Shown here: positions 1 through 9,140 of the stretch, in pieces
Layout: each line of letters opens with the position of its first letter
How positions within the stretch are numbered: the stretch's first letter is position 1
DNA from: Psychromonas aquimarina ATCC BAA-1526
Lineage (GTDB): Bacteria > Pseudomonadota > Gammaproteobacteria > Enterobacterales > Psychromonadaceae
DNA: 64,000 nt
Direction: 5' to 3'
NCBI RefSeq assembly: GCF_000428725.1
Contig: NZ_AUAM01000009.1
Span: 122,569-186,568 of the forward strand
The notes under the pieces: model-generated
Told to the model about the DNA's origin: nothing
The model's database searches: none
The model's input: only the letters and a program-made list of their open reading frames with translations
Made by a program: the position numbers and the translations under genes

Positions 1-1
1 C

Positions 2-385
2 TCTATTACCGATGCTTACGCGCTGATCAAAATATTAAGCAAGCAGAACGGTGTCTACCGCTTTAAAATTGTTGCCAATATGGTGCGTAGTTTACGTGAA
101 GGACAAGATTTATTTACTAAACTTACCCGTGTGACAGATCGTTTTTTAGACGCTTCTTTAGAGCTGGTTGCCTGCATTCCCTTTGACGGTAATGTTCGTC
201 AGTCTGTACGAAAGCAGAAAGTTGTTGTACAGGCCTTTCCAAAAACACCGGCATCTCTGGCATTTAAAGCGCTGGCGAATCGTGCCTGTGACTGGCCGAT
301 ACCGCATCAGCCGGGCGGGCATCTTGAATTTTTCATTGAGAAGCTGCTTCTTAATGATATTGATGCAATGAGTGAGTTTTCATAA
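2..385 (+). CDS. flhG: FlhG (FleN/YlxH) MinD-like ATPase, C-terminal part
   Basis: The reading frame is open from base 2 and the gene begins before the window; 127 residues are visible. The visible part has the C-terminal portion of a MinD/ParA-like ATPase, including VANMVRS, a hydrophobic strand ending in CIPFDG, and VRQSVRKQKVV. FlhG limits the number of polar flagella and works with FlhF and, in polar flagellates, against FlrA/FleQ. The Walker motifs are outside the window, so the identity rests on this tail and on the next gene, fliA, whose GTG start follows the stop codon directly. That flhG-fliA-cheY order is typical of Vibrio, Shewanella and Pseudomonas. Confidence 0.85.
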   Translation, partial: SITDAYALIKILSKQNGVYRFKIVANMVRSLREGQDLFTKLTRVTDRFLDASLELVACIPFDGNVRQSVRKQKVVVQAFPKTPASLAFKALANRACDWPIPHQPGGHLEFFIEKLLLNDIDAMSEFS

Positions 386-1090
386 GTGATAAAAGCGCAG
401 GGCTATTACAATAATACTTCTGATCTAATTGAGAAACACTCTGAATTAGTTCAAAAAATAGCCTATCATTTAATGGCTAGGTTACCGGCGAGCGTGCTGA
501 TTGATGACTTGGTGCAGTCCGGTATGATAGGGCTGTTGGAGGCTGCGCGAAACTTTGACAGCACTAAAGGTGCAAGTTTTGAAACCTTTGCCGGCATTCG
601 TATTCGCGGTGCGATGTTAGATGAAATGCGCAGAGGTGACTGGGTGCCTCGTTCAGTGCATAAAAACAGCCGCAATATTGCCGGTGCAATCGCAGAGGTT
701 GAAAAGCGCAGCGGTTGTGATGCTAAAGAAGTTGAGATTGCCAGGCAGCTTGATGTCACGTTACCTGAATACCAGCAGATGCTGCGTGATGTGAACTGTG
801 CAAAGCTTGTCGCATATGAGGATCTTACCGGTGCTGAAGACGGCTTATCAGGTGAGCCGGTCAGTCATGATGCCGTTTTTCATGAAGTAAGTGAAAATGA
901 ATTTTCAAACAAGCTTGTGTCTATGATAAAACTGCTGCCTGAGCGGGAAGCCTTAGTGCTGTCATTATATTACGATGAAGAATTGAATTTAAAAGAGATT
1001 GGTTTAATACTTGATGTAAGCGAATCGAGAGTAAGTCAAATTCACAGTCAGGCACTGCATCGCTTGAAAGCTAAAGCACATGCTGCCTAG
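386..1090 (+). CDS. fliA: RNA polymerase sigma-28 factor FliA
   Basis: This 234-residue protein is the flagellar sigma factor that directs late gene transcription (flagellin, chemotaxis). Region 2 lies near residues 20-95 with LIDDLVQSGMIGLLEA and RIRGAMLDEMRRGDW. Region 4 lies near 175-232 with LNLKEIGLILDVSESRVSQ, the helix-turn-helix that reads the -35 element. The start is GTG at 386, touching the flhG stop, so translation is probably coupled. Length is normal for the family. Two good sigma-28 promoters occur in this window before the flagellin gene (24573-24599 and 24662-24688), giving FliA an obvious local target. Confidence 0.97.
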   Translation: MIKAQGYYNNTSDLIEKHSELVQKIAYHLMARLPASVLIDDLVQSGMIGLLEAARNFDSTKGASFETFAGIRIRGAMLDEMRRGDWVPRSVHKNSRNIAGAIAEVEKRSGCDAKEVEIARQLDVTLPEYQQMLRDVNCAKLVAYEDLTGAEDGLSGEPVSHDAVFHEVSENEFSNKLVSMIKLLPEREALVLSLYYDEELNLKEIGLILDVSESRVSQIHSQALHRLKAKAHAA

Positions 1091-1183
1091 AATATAAACA
1101 ATATTGATAATTTGACAAGATATGAGTCACAGTTGAGCTAAGAAGGCGGCAAATCGTGGTTTATTATTGTATATTTTTTAAAT

Positions 1184-1237
1184 ATTTACTTATGATTTGT
1201 TTTAAGTAAGTAAATTAAAGAGATAAATTTTTACTTA
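1184..1237 (+). promoter_or_regulatory. Three-arm inverted repeat in the cheY leader
   Basis: ATTTACTTA at 1184-1192 is perfectly complementary to TAAGTAAAT at 1207-1215. The same middle arm can also pair with TTTACTTA at 1230-1237, which runs into the Shine-Dalgarno AGGGG (1237-1241) of cheY. Both spacers are 14 bases, so two mutually exclusive hairpins can be drawn. All arms are AT-rich and therefore weak. Regulation is a guess; the repeats themselves are plain in the sequence. Confidence 0.35.
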
Positions 1238-1247
1238 GGGGAATGTT

Positions 1248-1631
1248 TTGGACAGAAATATGAAGGTACTAATTGTTGATGATTTTTCAACAATGAGAAG
1301 AATAATCAAGAATTTATTACGAGATCTTGGTTTTACAAACACTTTTGAAGCTGATGACGGCAACACCGCTTTGCCGATGCTGAAAGAAGGGGATTTTGAA
1401 TTCGTTGTAACAGATTGGAATATGCCGATTATGCAGGGAATTGATCTTCTCAAGGAGATCCGCAAAGACCCTAAATTAAAGCATTTACCTGTTTTAATGG
1501 TAACAGCTGAAGCAAAAAGAGAGCAGATTATTGAAGCTGCTCAGGCCGGCGTAAACGGTTATATTGTTAAACCTTTTACCGCCGGTACGTTAAAAGAAAA
1601 ACTGGATAAGGTTTTTGAACGATTAGGTTAA
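1248..1631 (+). CDS. cheY: Chemotaxis response regulator CheY
   Basis: This single-domain receiver takes phosphate from CheA and binds the flagellar switch protein FliM to change motor rotation. The acidic pair is at residues 11-12, the phosphorylated Asp at 56 in VVTDWNMP, Thr86 in VLMVTAEAK and Lys108 in VKPF. Length (127) is normal. I chose the TTG start at 1248 because AGGGG at 1237-1241 sits six bases before it; the ATG at 1260 would give a protein four residues shorter and also fits. It is the first gene after a 157-base gap behind fliA, so it probably has its own promoter. cheZ, cheA and cheB follow closely. Confidence 0.96.
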   Translation: MDRNMKVLIVDDFSTMRRIIKNLLRDLGFTNTFEADDGNTALPMLKEGDFEFVVTDWNMPIMQGIDLLKEIRKDPKLKHLPVLMVTAEAKREQIIEAAQAGVNGYIVKPFTAGTLKEKLDKVFERLG

Positions 1632-1643
1632 AAGGGGATGGGT

Positions 1644-2402
1644 ATGGCACATGAATTAACGCCGTTACTGTCACTCTCTCAAGCAAAAGCACTAGTCGCT
1701 CATTTAGAAGCTGATGAGATAAACGCCGCAAATGAAATTGTTGAGAGTGTAAGTAAACCAGCATCAGAAGAAGATAGCGTTGTTTTTTACAAGGTTGGTG
1801 AATTAACTCGAGAACTGCATGACGCATTAGTGAGCTTTCAAAACGATACTCGCTTAGTGGATATGGCTGGCCAGGATATTCCTGATGCTAGAGAGCGTTT
1901 AAATTATGTTATCGAGATGACTGATAATGCGGCCAATAAAACCATGGATGCAGTTGACACCTGCCTGCCTATTGCCGATAAACTTATTGAAGATCTTGAG
2001 GCTGTAACCCCAAGCTGGCAGGGACTTATGAGCCGAGATTTAGCATTAGGCGAGTTTAAGATCCTGTGTCATCAGATTGATGCGATGATTAAAGAGTCAA
2101 CAGCCAGTGCATTAAATTTAAGAACTTCTCTTACTGATATTCTAATGGCACAGGATTTTCAGGATTTAACCGGGCAGATGATTCGACGGGTAATCGAATT
2201 GGTGCAGGAAATTGAATCAAAATTAGTCGTGATCTTGACTGTATGTCACCCCGGAGATAAGTATTCCGGCGATGAAACAGCTGCAGATAGTACGAATAAA
2301 GATATTAAAGCTGAAGGGCCCATCATAAACGCAGAAGAGCGGGATGATGTTGTAAATGGACAAGATGATGTTGATGATTTGCTCTCTAGTTTAGGATTTT
2401 AA
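1644..2402 (+). CDS. cheZ: CheY-P phosphatase CheZ
   Basis: CheZ removes phosphate from CheY and ends the signal. The catalytic helix motif DFQDLTGQ is present, holding the Asp and Gln that contact phospho-CheY, and the C-terminus DDVDDLLSSLGF is the family's CheY-binding tail. I chose ATG 1644 over ATG 1638 because the ribosome site AAGGGG (1632-1637) touches 1638 but stands six bases from 1644. The product is then 252 residues, slightly longer than the E. coli protein because of an acidic linker before the tail. It sits 12 bases after cheY and 11 before cheA. Confidence 0.95.
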   Translation: MAHELTPLLSLSQAKALVAHLEADEINAANEIVESVSKPASEEDSVVFYKVGELTRELHDALVSFQNDTRLVDMAGQDIPDARERLNYVIEMTDNAANKTMDAVDTCLPIADKLIEDLEAVTPSWQGLMSRDLALGEFKILCHQIDAMIKESTASALNLRTSLTDILMAQDFQDLTGQMIRRVIELVQEIESKLVVILTVCHPGDKYSGDETAADSTNKDIKAEGPIINAEERDDVVNGQDDVDDLLSSLGF

Positions 2403-2413
2403 GGAAACGGAAA

Positions 2414-4708
2414 ATGACATTCGAAGTAGATGAAGAGATCCTCCAGGACTTTCTGATAGAAGCTGGAGAAATTTTAGAATTACTATCAGAGCAGCTGGTC
2501 GAATTGGAAAATAATCCAAACGATACTGAATTACTCAATGCCATTTTCCGTGGATTTCATACAGTAAAGGGCGGGGCCGGTTTTTTATCTTTGACCGAGC
2601 TGGTTGAAACCTGCCATGGTGCCGAGAATGTCTTCGACGGCCTACGCCAGAATCACCGCAGTGTTGATGCCGCACTGATGGATACTATTTTAGGTGCATT
2701 AGACGTTATCAATGAACAGTTTGAAGCTGTGCAGGCCGGAGAGAGCGTAACGGCTGCTCCCCCTGATATTTTAGAACAGCTGCACCGCTTGAGTAAGCCT
2801 GCATCGGAAGATGAAGTACCGCAGGCCGCTGCTGAACCCGTTCCTGAACCTGTACCCGAAACGCCGGCTCCTGAAGCCGTGATTTCTGAGCCAGTCTCCC
2901 CTGCTGGAAATTCTATTGATGAGATTGACGAAGCTGAATTTGATGCGTTATTAGATGAACTGCACCAGCAGTCAGGCTCTACGGTAACGGCACCGGCAGC
3001 CACTCCTGAAAGTGCTGATATTTCTGAAGACGAGTTTGAGTCGCTGCTTGATGAGCTGCACGGTGTCGGAAAACATGGTTTAGCGCCGCCCGCTTCGTCT
3101 GACGAAGTTGAGAAAAGTGTAGAGAAAACAGCCGCTGCAGACAGCGCTGCTTCAAGTACTGATATTAATGATGATGAGTTTGAGTCTTTACTTGATGAAC
3201 TGCACGGTAAAGGTGCTCACGGCGGAGTTCCCGTACAAAGCAGTGAACCGGTAAAAGCAGCCGCAGCTAGTGATGAAATAACTGATGATGAATTTGAATC
3301 ATTACTTGATGAATTACACGGCGCAGGAAACAGCGCGCAGACAAGTACTGAAAAGTCGCCGGTATCTGTGCAGGCCGCACCAGCCGAACCGCAGGCTCCT
3401 GTAAAACCGCCCGCTCCGGTGAAAGCCGCCGCTCCTGAGATTAAAGCACCAGCCCCTGAAGTTAAAGCTCCTGTTCCTCAGGAGGCTGCGCCTAAAGCAC
3501 CTGCGCCTAGGGCTCAGGCACAGAAAAAAGCGCCGCCGGCAGCTGTAGAGCCGACAGTACGGGTTGATACAAGTATTCTTGATGAAATAATGAATATGGT
3601 TGGTGAACTAGTACTGGTACGTAACCGTCTGGTCAGCCTTGAATCAACCTCCGAGGATGAAGAAATATCCCGTGCTGTTGCTAATTTAGATATTGTTACC
3701 GGGGATCTGCAGGGCTCGGTAATGAAAACCCGAATGCAGCCGATTAAAAAAGTATTTGGTAAATTTCCACGTGTTGTTCGAGATTTAGCGCGTACTTTAG
3801 GTAAAAATATTCGTCTTGATTTAGTTGGTGAAGAAACTGATTTAGATAAAAACTTAGTGGAAGCGCTGGCAGATCCGCTTGTGCATTTAGTACGAAACTC
3901 AGTGGATCATGGTATCGAAATGCCGAATATTCGTATGCAGAATGGTAAAGAGAAAGAAGGGCGAATATTATTATCTGCTTCGCAGGAAGGGGATCACATA
4001 CTGCTGGTTATCGAAGATGACGGCGCCGGTATGGATGCTGATAAGTTAAAACAGATCGCAATGGATAAGGGTATCTTAGATCAAGATGGTGCGGATAGAA
4101 TGTCCGACAAAGAAGCCTACTCTCTTATCTTTGCACCGGGCTTCTCGACCAAAGTTGAAATATCGGATATCTCCGGCCGCGGCGTTGGCATGGATGTGGT
4201 TAAAACCGGAATAACCAAATTAAACGGTACCATCTCAATTGATTCAAAATTAGGTAAAGGAACGCGCTTAGAAATAAAAGTACCGCTGACTTTGGCTATT
4301 TTGCCGACCCTAATGATTGTTGTTGCGGATCAGACATTTGCATTACCTTTAACTAATGTAAATGAGATTTTTCATCTGGATTTATGTAAAACAAATATCG
4401 TTCATGGTCAGCTGACAATTGTTATACGTGATCGTGCTATTCCGCTGTTTTATCTTCGCGACTGGCTGGCGCCGCATGCTGAACCGATTGAAAAAGGTCA
4501 GGGAGTCGGGCATGTAGTGATTGTACAGTTAGGTGTGCAGCAGATAGCATTTGTTGTTGATGCACTGCTTGGTCAGGAAGAAGTCGTTATTAAAGCGCTG
4601 GATAAACTGCTGTCAGGTACTCCAGGTATGGCCGGGGCTACCATTACTAGTGACGGCGGGATTGCTCTTATCCTTGATTTACCAAGCTTATTAAAACATT
4701 ACGCATAA
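2414..4708 (+). CDS. cheA: Chemotaxis histidine kinase CheA with four-repeat linker
   Basis: CheA phosphorylates CheY and CheB under control of chemoreceptors. The Hpt (P1) domain has the phosphorylated His49 in FHTVKGGAGF. No clear P2 domain is seen. Instead residues about 170-305 hold four copies of a motif close to DDEFESLLDELHG (171-184, 205-217, 252-265, 289-303), followed by a Pro/Ala/Lys-rich linker (about 320-380). Dimerisation, ATPase (VRNSVDHG, DDGAGMD, GRGVGMDVV) and CheW-like P5 domains follow. The linker may match the region (LID) through which Vibrio CheA contacts ParC and ParP; that is inference. At 764 residues it is longer than E. coli CheA, because of the linker. AAGGAA lies seven bases before the ATG. 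Confidence 0.97.
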   Translation: MTFEVDEEILQDFLIEAGEILELLSEQLVELENNPNDTELLNAIFRGFHTVKGGAGFLSLTELVETCHGAENVFDGLRQNHRSVDAALMDTILGALDVINEQFEAVQAGESVTAAPPDILEQLHRLSKPASEDEVPQAAAEPVPEPVPETPAPEAVISEPVSPAGNSIDEIDEAEFDALLDELHQQSGSTVTAPAATPESADISEDEFESLLDELHGVGKHGLAPPASSDEVEKSVEKTAAADSAASSTDINDDEFESLLDELHGKGAHGGVPVQSSEPVKAAAASDEITDDEFESLLDELHGAGNSAQTSTEKSPVSVQAAPAEPQAPVKPPAPVKAAAPEIKAPAPEVKAPVPQEAAPKAPAPRAQAQKKAPPAAVEPTVRVDTSILDEIMNMVGELVLVRNRLVSLESTSEDEEISRAVANLDIVTGDLQGSVMKTRMQPIKKVFGKFPRVVRDLARTLGKNIRLDLVGEETDLDKNLVEALADPLVHLVRNSVDHGIEMPNIRMQNGKEKEGRILLSASQEGDHILLVIEDDGAGMDADKLKQIAMDKGILDQDGADRMSDKEAYSLIFAPGFSTKVEISDISGRGVGMDVVKTGITKLNGTISIDSKLGKGTRLEIKVPLTLAILPTLMIVVADQTFALPLTNVNEIFHLDLCKTNIVHGQLTIVIRDRAIPLFYLRDWLAPHAEPIEKGQGVGHVVIVQLGVQQIAFVVDALLGQEEVVIKALDKLLSGTPGMAGATITSDGGIALILDLPSLLKHYA

Positions 4709-4725
4709 AATAAATAGGATTTTAA

Positions 4726-5916
4726 ATGGCAATAAAAGTATTAGTTGTTGATGATTCGAGTTTTTTTCGTCGTCGAGTAAGTGAAATTATCAACAAATCC
4801 CCTTCATTAGAAGTTATTGCAACAGCAAATAACGGACAGGAAGCTGTGGACATGGTTGCCAAGGTCAAGCCTGATGTAGTCACTATGGATATTGAAATGC
4901 CGGTTATGGACGGCATCACCGCAGTGAAAAAAATCATGGCGGCGAATCCCCTGCCTATTCTGATGTTCTCTTCGCTAACCCATCAGGGAGCAAGTGCAAC
5001 TTTAGATGCTCTGGAAGCGGGCGCATCAGACTTTTTACCGAAAAAATTTGAAGATATCGCACGAGATAAAGAGGAAGCGATTGCATTACTGCAGCAGCGG
5101 ATTATCGCTATCGCCAACCGCCGTGTGTCGCGAGTCCCAGTTCGCCCTGTAACACCAGTAAGAGAGACTGCTAAGCCGGCTTCAAGCCCGTTAAGAACAA
5201 GTCCGGCATTATCGGCATTAAAAAAGTCAACGGAGACCACCCGTTCAGCAAGACCTGCTGCTTCGATTAGTACAACTCCCGCAGCTAAAGCAGCAGCTGG
5301 TACGCCAGTGCCTAAAAAACATTTTAAGGCATCCGGCAAATCCTATGATATTTTAGCCATCGGTACATCAACAGGAGGCCCTGTTGCATTACAGACCATT
5401 TTGTCAGAGCTTCCGCGTAACTTTAAACTGCCGATAGTCTTGATTCAGCATATGCCGGGAACCTTTACTAAAGCTTTTGCCGATCGCCTCAACGGGATAT
5501 GTCAGATCAGTGTAAAAGAAGCTGCTGACGGCGATGTTTTAAAACCCGGCTGCGCGTATTTAGCGCCCGGCGGTAAACAGATGCTGCTTGACGGCCGCGC
5601 GGGACAGGCCAAAATAAAAATTCATGAAGGCAGTGAAAAGTTAAACTACAAACCCAGTGTTGATATTACTTTTGCTTCATTATCGAAACTATACAGTAAC
5701 AAGGTACTTGCGGTTGTATTGACCGGTATGGGAGCTGACGGCCGGGACGGTGCTCGTATGCTGAAAGAGAGAGGATCGGAAATCTGGGCTCAGGATGAAG
5801 CAAGCTGTGTTGTTTACGGTATGCCTCAAGCGGTAGCGAAAGCTGGAATTGCGACGGAGTCTTTACCATTGGAGCTGGTGGCAAAACGAATCAAGGTAGA
5901 GCTGAAGCATGAATAA
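4726..5916 (+). CDS. cheB: Chemoreceptor glutamate methylesterase CheB
   Basis: CheB removes methyl groups from chemoreceptors, giving adaptation. The receiver domain has its phosphorylated Asp at 55 ([13 protein letters not shown]). An alanine/threonine/proline-rich linker spans about 135-200. The esterase domain carries the catalytic Ser215 (IGTSTGGP), His242 (IQHMPG) and Asp338 ([10 protein letters not shown]). Length 396 is slightly over the usual 350 because of the linker. It starts 17 bases after cheA with AGGA upstream, and its end overlaps motC by eight bases. No cheR is seen in this window, so the matching methyltransferase must be elsewhere. Confidence 0.97.
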   Translation: MAIKVLVVDDSSFFRRRVSEIINKSPSLEVIATANNGQEAVDMVAKVKPDVVTMDIEMPVMDGITAVKKIMAANPLPILMFSSLTHQGASATLDALEAGASDFLPKKFEDIARDKEEAIALLQQRIIAIANRRVSRVPVRPVTPVRETAKPASSPLRTSPALSALKKSTETTRSARPAASISTTPAAKAAAGTPVPKKHFKASGKSYDILAIGTSTGGPVALQTILSELPRNFKLPIVLIQHMPGTFTKAFADRLNGICQISVKEAADGDVLKPGCAYLAPGGKQMLLDGRAGQAKIKIHEGSEKLNYKPSVDITFASLSKLYSNKVLAVVLTGMGADGRDGARMLKERGSEIWAQDEASCVVYGMPQAVAKAGIATESLPLELVAKRIKVELKHE

Positions 5917-6661
5917 GCTTGGTTTTTTAGGCTTTTTTATCATTATTTCAAGTTTGTTATTTGCACAAGTTTATCATGGCTCGTCAATAAAAGGTCTGTT
6001 TGATTTACCTGCTTTTTTAATTGTATTTGGCGGGACATTAGGAGCAGTACTGATCCAAACCTCAAGTAAGCAGCTTATCCATGCATTAAAGCTGCTTCCT
6101 AAAGTCTTTTACAGACCTTCCCATTCCCTCGCCGAGCAGTCAAAAAAAATCCAAAACTGGTCCTATAAATCACGTCAGCACGGTCTGCTAAGTTTAGAAA
6201 ATGAAAGTGATGAAAACCTTGATCCTTTTACCCGAAAAGGTCTGGCAATGCTGGTTGACGGCTGTGATCAGCTGGCTTTGCAGGATATCCTGCAGCAGGA
6301 TATTGATTTAGACAGTGAACATCATGAACGCAGCGCTCAGCTGTATGAATCAATGGGAGGATATAGTCCGACAATCGGTATTATCGGTGCTGTATTAGGT
6401 CTGATTCAGGCCATGAGTTTTCTTGATCAGCCCGATAAATTAGGTGCGGGTATTGCTGTGGCTTTTGTCGCTACCATTTATGGTGTGGGTTTTGCCAACT
6501 TTATATATCTGCCGATAGCCAATAAAATTCGACTTCATTATCAATATACTGCGCTCTACAAAGAGATGACTTTAATCGGTCTGATTGCCATTGCACACGG
6601 TGATAACGGTCTGCTTCTGGATCGTCGTTTACACGGCTATATTGACCGGGCATCTTTTTAA
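5909..6661 (+). CDS. motC: MotA-family flagellar stator protein (MotC type)
   Basis: This inner-membrane protein pairs with the next gene to form an ion-conducting stator of the flagellar motor. Four membrane segments are visible: near residues 3-22, 29-48, about 150-168 ([13 protein letters not shown], with the conserved Pro of the MotA/PomA family) and about 176-200 ([14 protein letters not shown]). The cytoplasmic loop between the second and third carries the charged stretch expected for contact with FliG. The gene overlaps cheB by eight bases. Position inside the chemotaxis operon matches motC of Pseudomonas; a main motAB/pomAB pair probably lies elsewhere. Which ion it uses cannot be decided here. 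Confidence 0.9.
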   Translation: MNKLGFLGFFIIISSLLFAQVYHGSSIKGLFDLPAFLIVFGGTLGAVLIQTSSKQLIHALKLLPKVFYRPSHSLAEQSKKIQNWSYKSRQHGLLSLENESDENLDPFTRKGLAMLVDGCDQLALQDILQQDIDLDSEHHERSAQLYESMGGYSPTIGIIGAVLGLIQAMSFLDQPDKLGAGIAVAFVATIYGVGFANFIYLPIANKIRLHYQYTALYKEMTLIGLIAIAHGDNGLLLDRRLHGYIDRASF

Positions 6662-7587
6662 TGCGTGTTCGTCCCCGCTCTCGATTGAAGATGCATAGCG
6701 GTAACGATCTGCACCGCTGGACTGTTTCCTACGCAGATTATATGACATTAATGTTTGCCGTTTTTGTTGTGCTGTTTGCCGTCTCCGCAAGCAGGGAAGA
6801 TAAATATAAAGAAGTTGTTAGCAGCATTCAAAATGCGACTCAACTGCTTAGCCAGTCTGTTTTCAGCTCAGATAGAGAAGGTATTCTTACTGAAAACAGT
6901 AACAGTATTATTGAAGATGCCGGTCCGGCAATGTTATCTGAGGGAATGGTTAATCAGGCCAATAATGAACTTTCAGATGTTGATACGTTAAAAGCAGGTT
7001 GGGAGCTGAGTCAATTAAAACTTGAGCTGGAAGCGTTATTCTTATCTGAATTGAACGATCAGGTGGTACAGTTAGATCTTGATGGAGACTGGTTAACTAT
7101 TGAGATGGGGGGGCAGTTACTGTTTGCTTCCGGAAGTCACAGCCTTCTTGCCTCTTCAGCTGAACTGACGCGTAAACTAGCCGTTGTATTAAAGCCGGTA
7201 GATAATATGCTCCGTATCCGTGGTTATACCGATCAGGATACGATATCTAACGAGATATATGCCTCGAACTGGGAACTTTCCGGGGCTCGGGCGTTTAGTG
7301 TACTGCATGCATTAAATGAACTTGGTATTGTCGGCCAGAGAATGGTAGTGGAAGCCTATGGTGAATATTATCCGCTAACCGCTGCAGACGGCAGTGTGGA
7401 TAACGTAAGAAGCCGCCGGGTTGTGATTGCAGTATCTAAATATGCTTTTGTTGAACCTGCTGTTATTTCTAAAAATGATAATAAAAATAAGGTTACGCCT
7501 CCTGCCCTTCCGAAGCCGGACAGCGAAGAGATGCAGGAAATTTATTTACCGGATAATCGCTTAATAATTACTACAAGGCAGGAATAA
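6661..7587 (+). CDS. motD: MotB-family stator protein with OmpA-like domain (MotD type)
   Basis: MotD anchors the stator to peptidoglycan. A single membrane helix (about 21-45) contains the essential ion-binding Asp26 in SYADYMTLMFAV. The C-terminal OmpA-like domain has LRIRGYTDQ, SNWELSGARA and VEAYGEYYP, the peptidoglycan-binding motifs. Length 308 is typical. The start overlaps the motC stop by one base (TAATG), so the two are made together. An extended periplasmic stretch of about 100 residues separates the helix from the OmpA domain. Confidence 0.92.
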   Translation: MRVRPRSRLKMHSGNDLHRWTVSYADYMTLMFAVFVVLFAVSASREDKYKEVVSSIQNATQLLSQSVFSSDREGILTENSNSIIEDAGPAMLSEGMVNQANNELSDVDTLKAGWELSQLKLELEALFLSELNDQVVQLDLDGDWLTIEMGGQLLFASGSHSLLASSAELTRKLAVVLKPVDNMLRIRGYTDQDTISNEIYASNWELSGARAFSVLHALNELGIVGQRMVVEAYGEYYPLTAADGSVDNVRSRRVVIAVSKYAFVEPAVISKNDNKNKVTPPALPKPDSEEMQEIYLPDNRLIITTRQE

Positions 7588-7589
7588 AG

Positions 7590-8363
7590 TTGTTAGTTTG
7601 GACTGTAGCAAATCAAAAAGGGGGCGTGGGTAAAACAACAACTGTGGTTTCATTAGCAGGGCTGCTGGTTGAACGTGGTTTTCGAGTTTTACTCATTGAT
7701 ACGGATCCGCATGCTTCTTTAACCAGTTATCTGCAGTACGACTCGGATCAGCTCCCTGTCAGTTTATATGATCTTTTCCAGGAGCCTGCGGAGAAAAAAT
7801 CTGAGTTAGATCAGGTTATTTTACCGACAGAGATGAACAACATTTCATTAATTCCAGCCTCTATGGCTTTAGCTACCCTGGATCGGGTATTAGGCGATAA
7901 AGAGGGCATGGGGCTGTTTTTAGATAAACAGCTAAAATTAGTGGAAGACGACTTTGATTTTGTTCTTATTGACTGTCCGCCTGTGCTTGGTGTGATGATG
8001 GTTAATGCTTTAGCTGCCTGTGATAAAATACTGGTGCCGGTGCAGACGGAGTTTTTAGCATCAAAAGGATTAGAGCGTATGATCAAAACGCTCGAAATTA
8101 TGCAGCACTCTCGAGATTCTGATTTTGATTACTGTATTATTCCAACCATGTATGACAAAAGAACGCGTGCATCACTAAATACTTTAGAGGCACTAAAAAA
8201 CAGGTACTCAGATAAAGTCTGGAGTGGTGTCATTCCTGTGGATACTAAATTTAGAGATGCAAGCCTGGAGAATTTACCCGTTTCTTTTTATTCGCGTAAT
8301 TGTCGAGGTGTTTTTGCATACGAAACTTTACTTAATTATTTGTTACAAGCAGAGCAGTACTAA
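7590..8363 (+). CDS. parC: ParC, ParA-like ATPase for polar placement of chemotaxis arrays
   Basis: This 257-residue ParA/Soj-type ATPase has the deviant Walker A motif KGGVGKTT at residues 10-17, DTDPHASLT and LIDCPP. In Vibrio the orthologous ParC recruits chemotaxis arrays to the cell pole through ParP. The family assignment comes from sequence; the chemotaxis role comes from its place between motD and the CheW-like parP, and it is not a plasmid partition gene. The start is TTG at 7590, two bases after motD, with AGGCAGGA upstream. Its stop abuts the parP start. Confidence 0.93.
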   Translation: MLVWTVANQKGGVGKTTTVVSLAGLLVERGFRVLLIDTDPHASLTSYLQYDSDQLPVSLYDLFQEPAEKKSELDQVILPTEMNNISLIPASMALATLDRVLGDKEGMGLFLDKQLKLVEDDFDFVLIDCPPVLGVMMVNALAACDKILVPVQTEFLASKGLERMIKTLEIMQHSRDSDFDYCIIPTMYDKRTRASLNTLEALKNRYSDKVWSGVIPVDTKFRDASLENLPVSFYSRNCRGVFAYETLLNYLLQAEQY

Positions 8364-9065
8364 ATGAAAAATAATAATGATGAGGCAATGGAAAATTACT
8401 TTGCGTCTATGCTGCGTGAGGAAACGCCGCAGAAAGTGATGTCTAAAACACTAACGGATGATGTTCATGAGCAGTTAGAGAGCTTACGTTCTGCTGTACC
8501 TGTTTTGCCGGAAACACTGGTTTTTTCGGAAAGTGAGAAAGAAGTAGAAACTTTAAATGCACAGCAGTTGTCTGAAGCTGTTGAAACAAGTCCCGTTCAG
8601 TCGGCTCAATGGAAGAACTTAGAAGTTGAAAATGAGTTTCAGGTGTTGTTTTTCGAACTGGCAGGGTTAACCTTTGCAGTTCCTTTAACTGATTTAGGAG
8701 GAATTCATCATCTGGATTCTTCACTCAATTTTTTATTAGGCAAGCCGGACTGGTTTTCAGGGGTAATGACTCATAATAAGTCGTTATTTAATATCGTTGA
8801 TACTGCAAAATGGATAAACACCGGTGCTTCTGCGGAAACATTAAATTACAGCCATTATATTTTACTCGGCTCAACTGACTGGGGTCTGTCCTGTGAGAAA
8901 TTATTAGGCACAGAAACACTAAACAGTTCGCAGGTAAAATGGCGGACAGTAGAAGGGAAAAGGCCATGGCTGGCCGGTATGGTTAAAGAAAAAATGTGCG
9001 CTTTGATCCATGCTGATGAATTAGTTAAGCTGTTGAATAGCGGAATGAATATTCACGGACATTAA
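8364..9065 (+). CDS. parP: ParP, CheW-like polar array protein
   Basis: ParP links ParC to CheA and stops arrays from dissociating. The first 80 residues are hydrophilic and poorly conserved, as expected for the ParC-binding part. Residues about 85-225 form a CheW-like domain (FQVLFFELAGLTFAVPL, LFNIVDTAKW). The ATG follows the parC stop with no gap and no clear ribosome site, so translation is likely coupled. In databases such proteins are often called just CheW domain-containing. The parC-parP-cheW order matches that of Vibrio. Confidence 0.88.
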   Translation: MKNNNDEAMENYFASMLREETPQKVMSKTLTDDVHEQLESLRSAVPVLPETLVFSESEKEVETLNAQQLSEAVETSPVQSAQWKNLEVENEFQVLFFELAGLTFAVPLTDLGGIHHLDSSLNFLLGKPDWFSGVMTHNKSLFNIVDTAKWINTGASAETLNYSHYILLGSTDWGLSCEKLLGTETLNSSQVKWRTVEGKRPWLAGMVKEKMCALIHADELVKLLNSGMNIHGH

Positions 9066-9140
9066 GCACTGGAAAAATTTTGATTAACAACTAATATAAA
9101 CTCATAACCTATTAACCAACCCAATTGAACAGAGAATATT

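Noticed and set aside
1973..1990. GCCGATAA-like sigma-28 -10 box inside cheZ
   Set aside because: No -35 box at the right spacing and it lies in coding sequence.
2653..3003. Long minus-strand open frames over cheA, flagellin and other genes
   Set aside because: They are shadows of real genes, with compositional bias and no ribosome sites.
7590..8363. ParA-like gene as a plasmid or chromosome partition system
   Set aside because: No ParB gene or parS-like repeats are near; it sits between stator and CheW-like genes as in Vibrio ParC.
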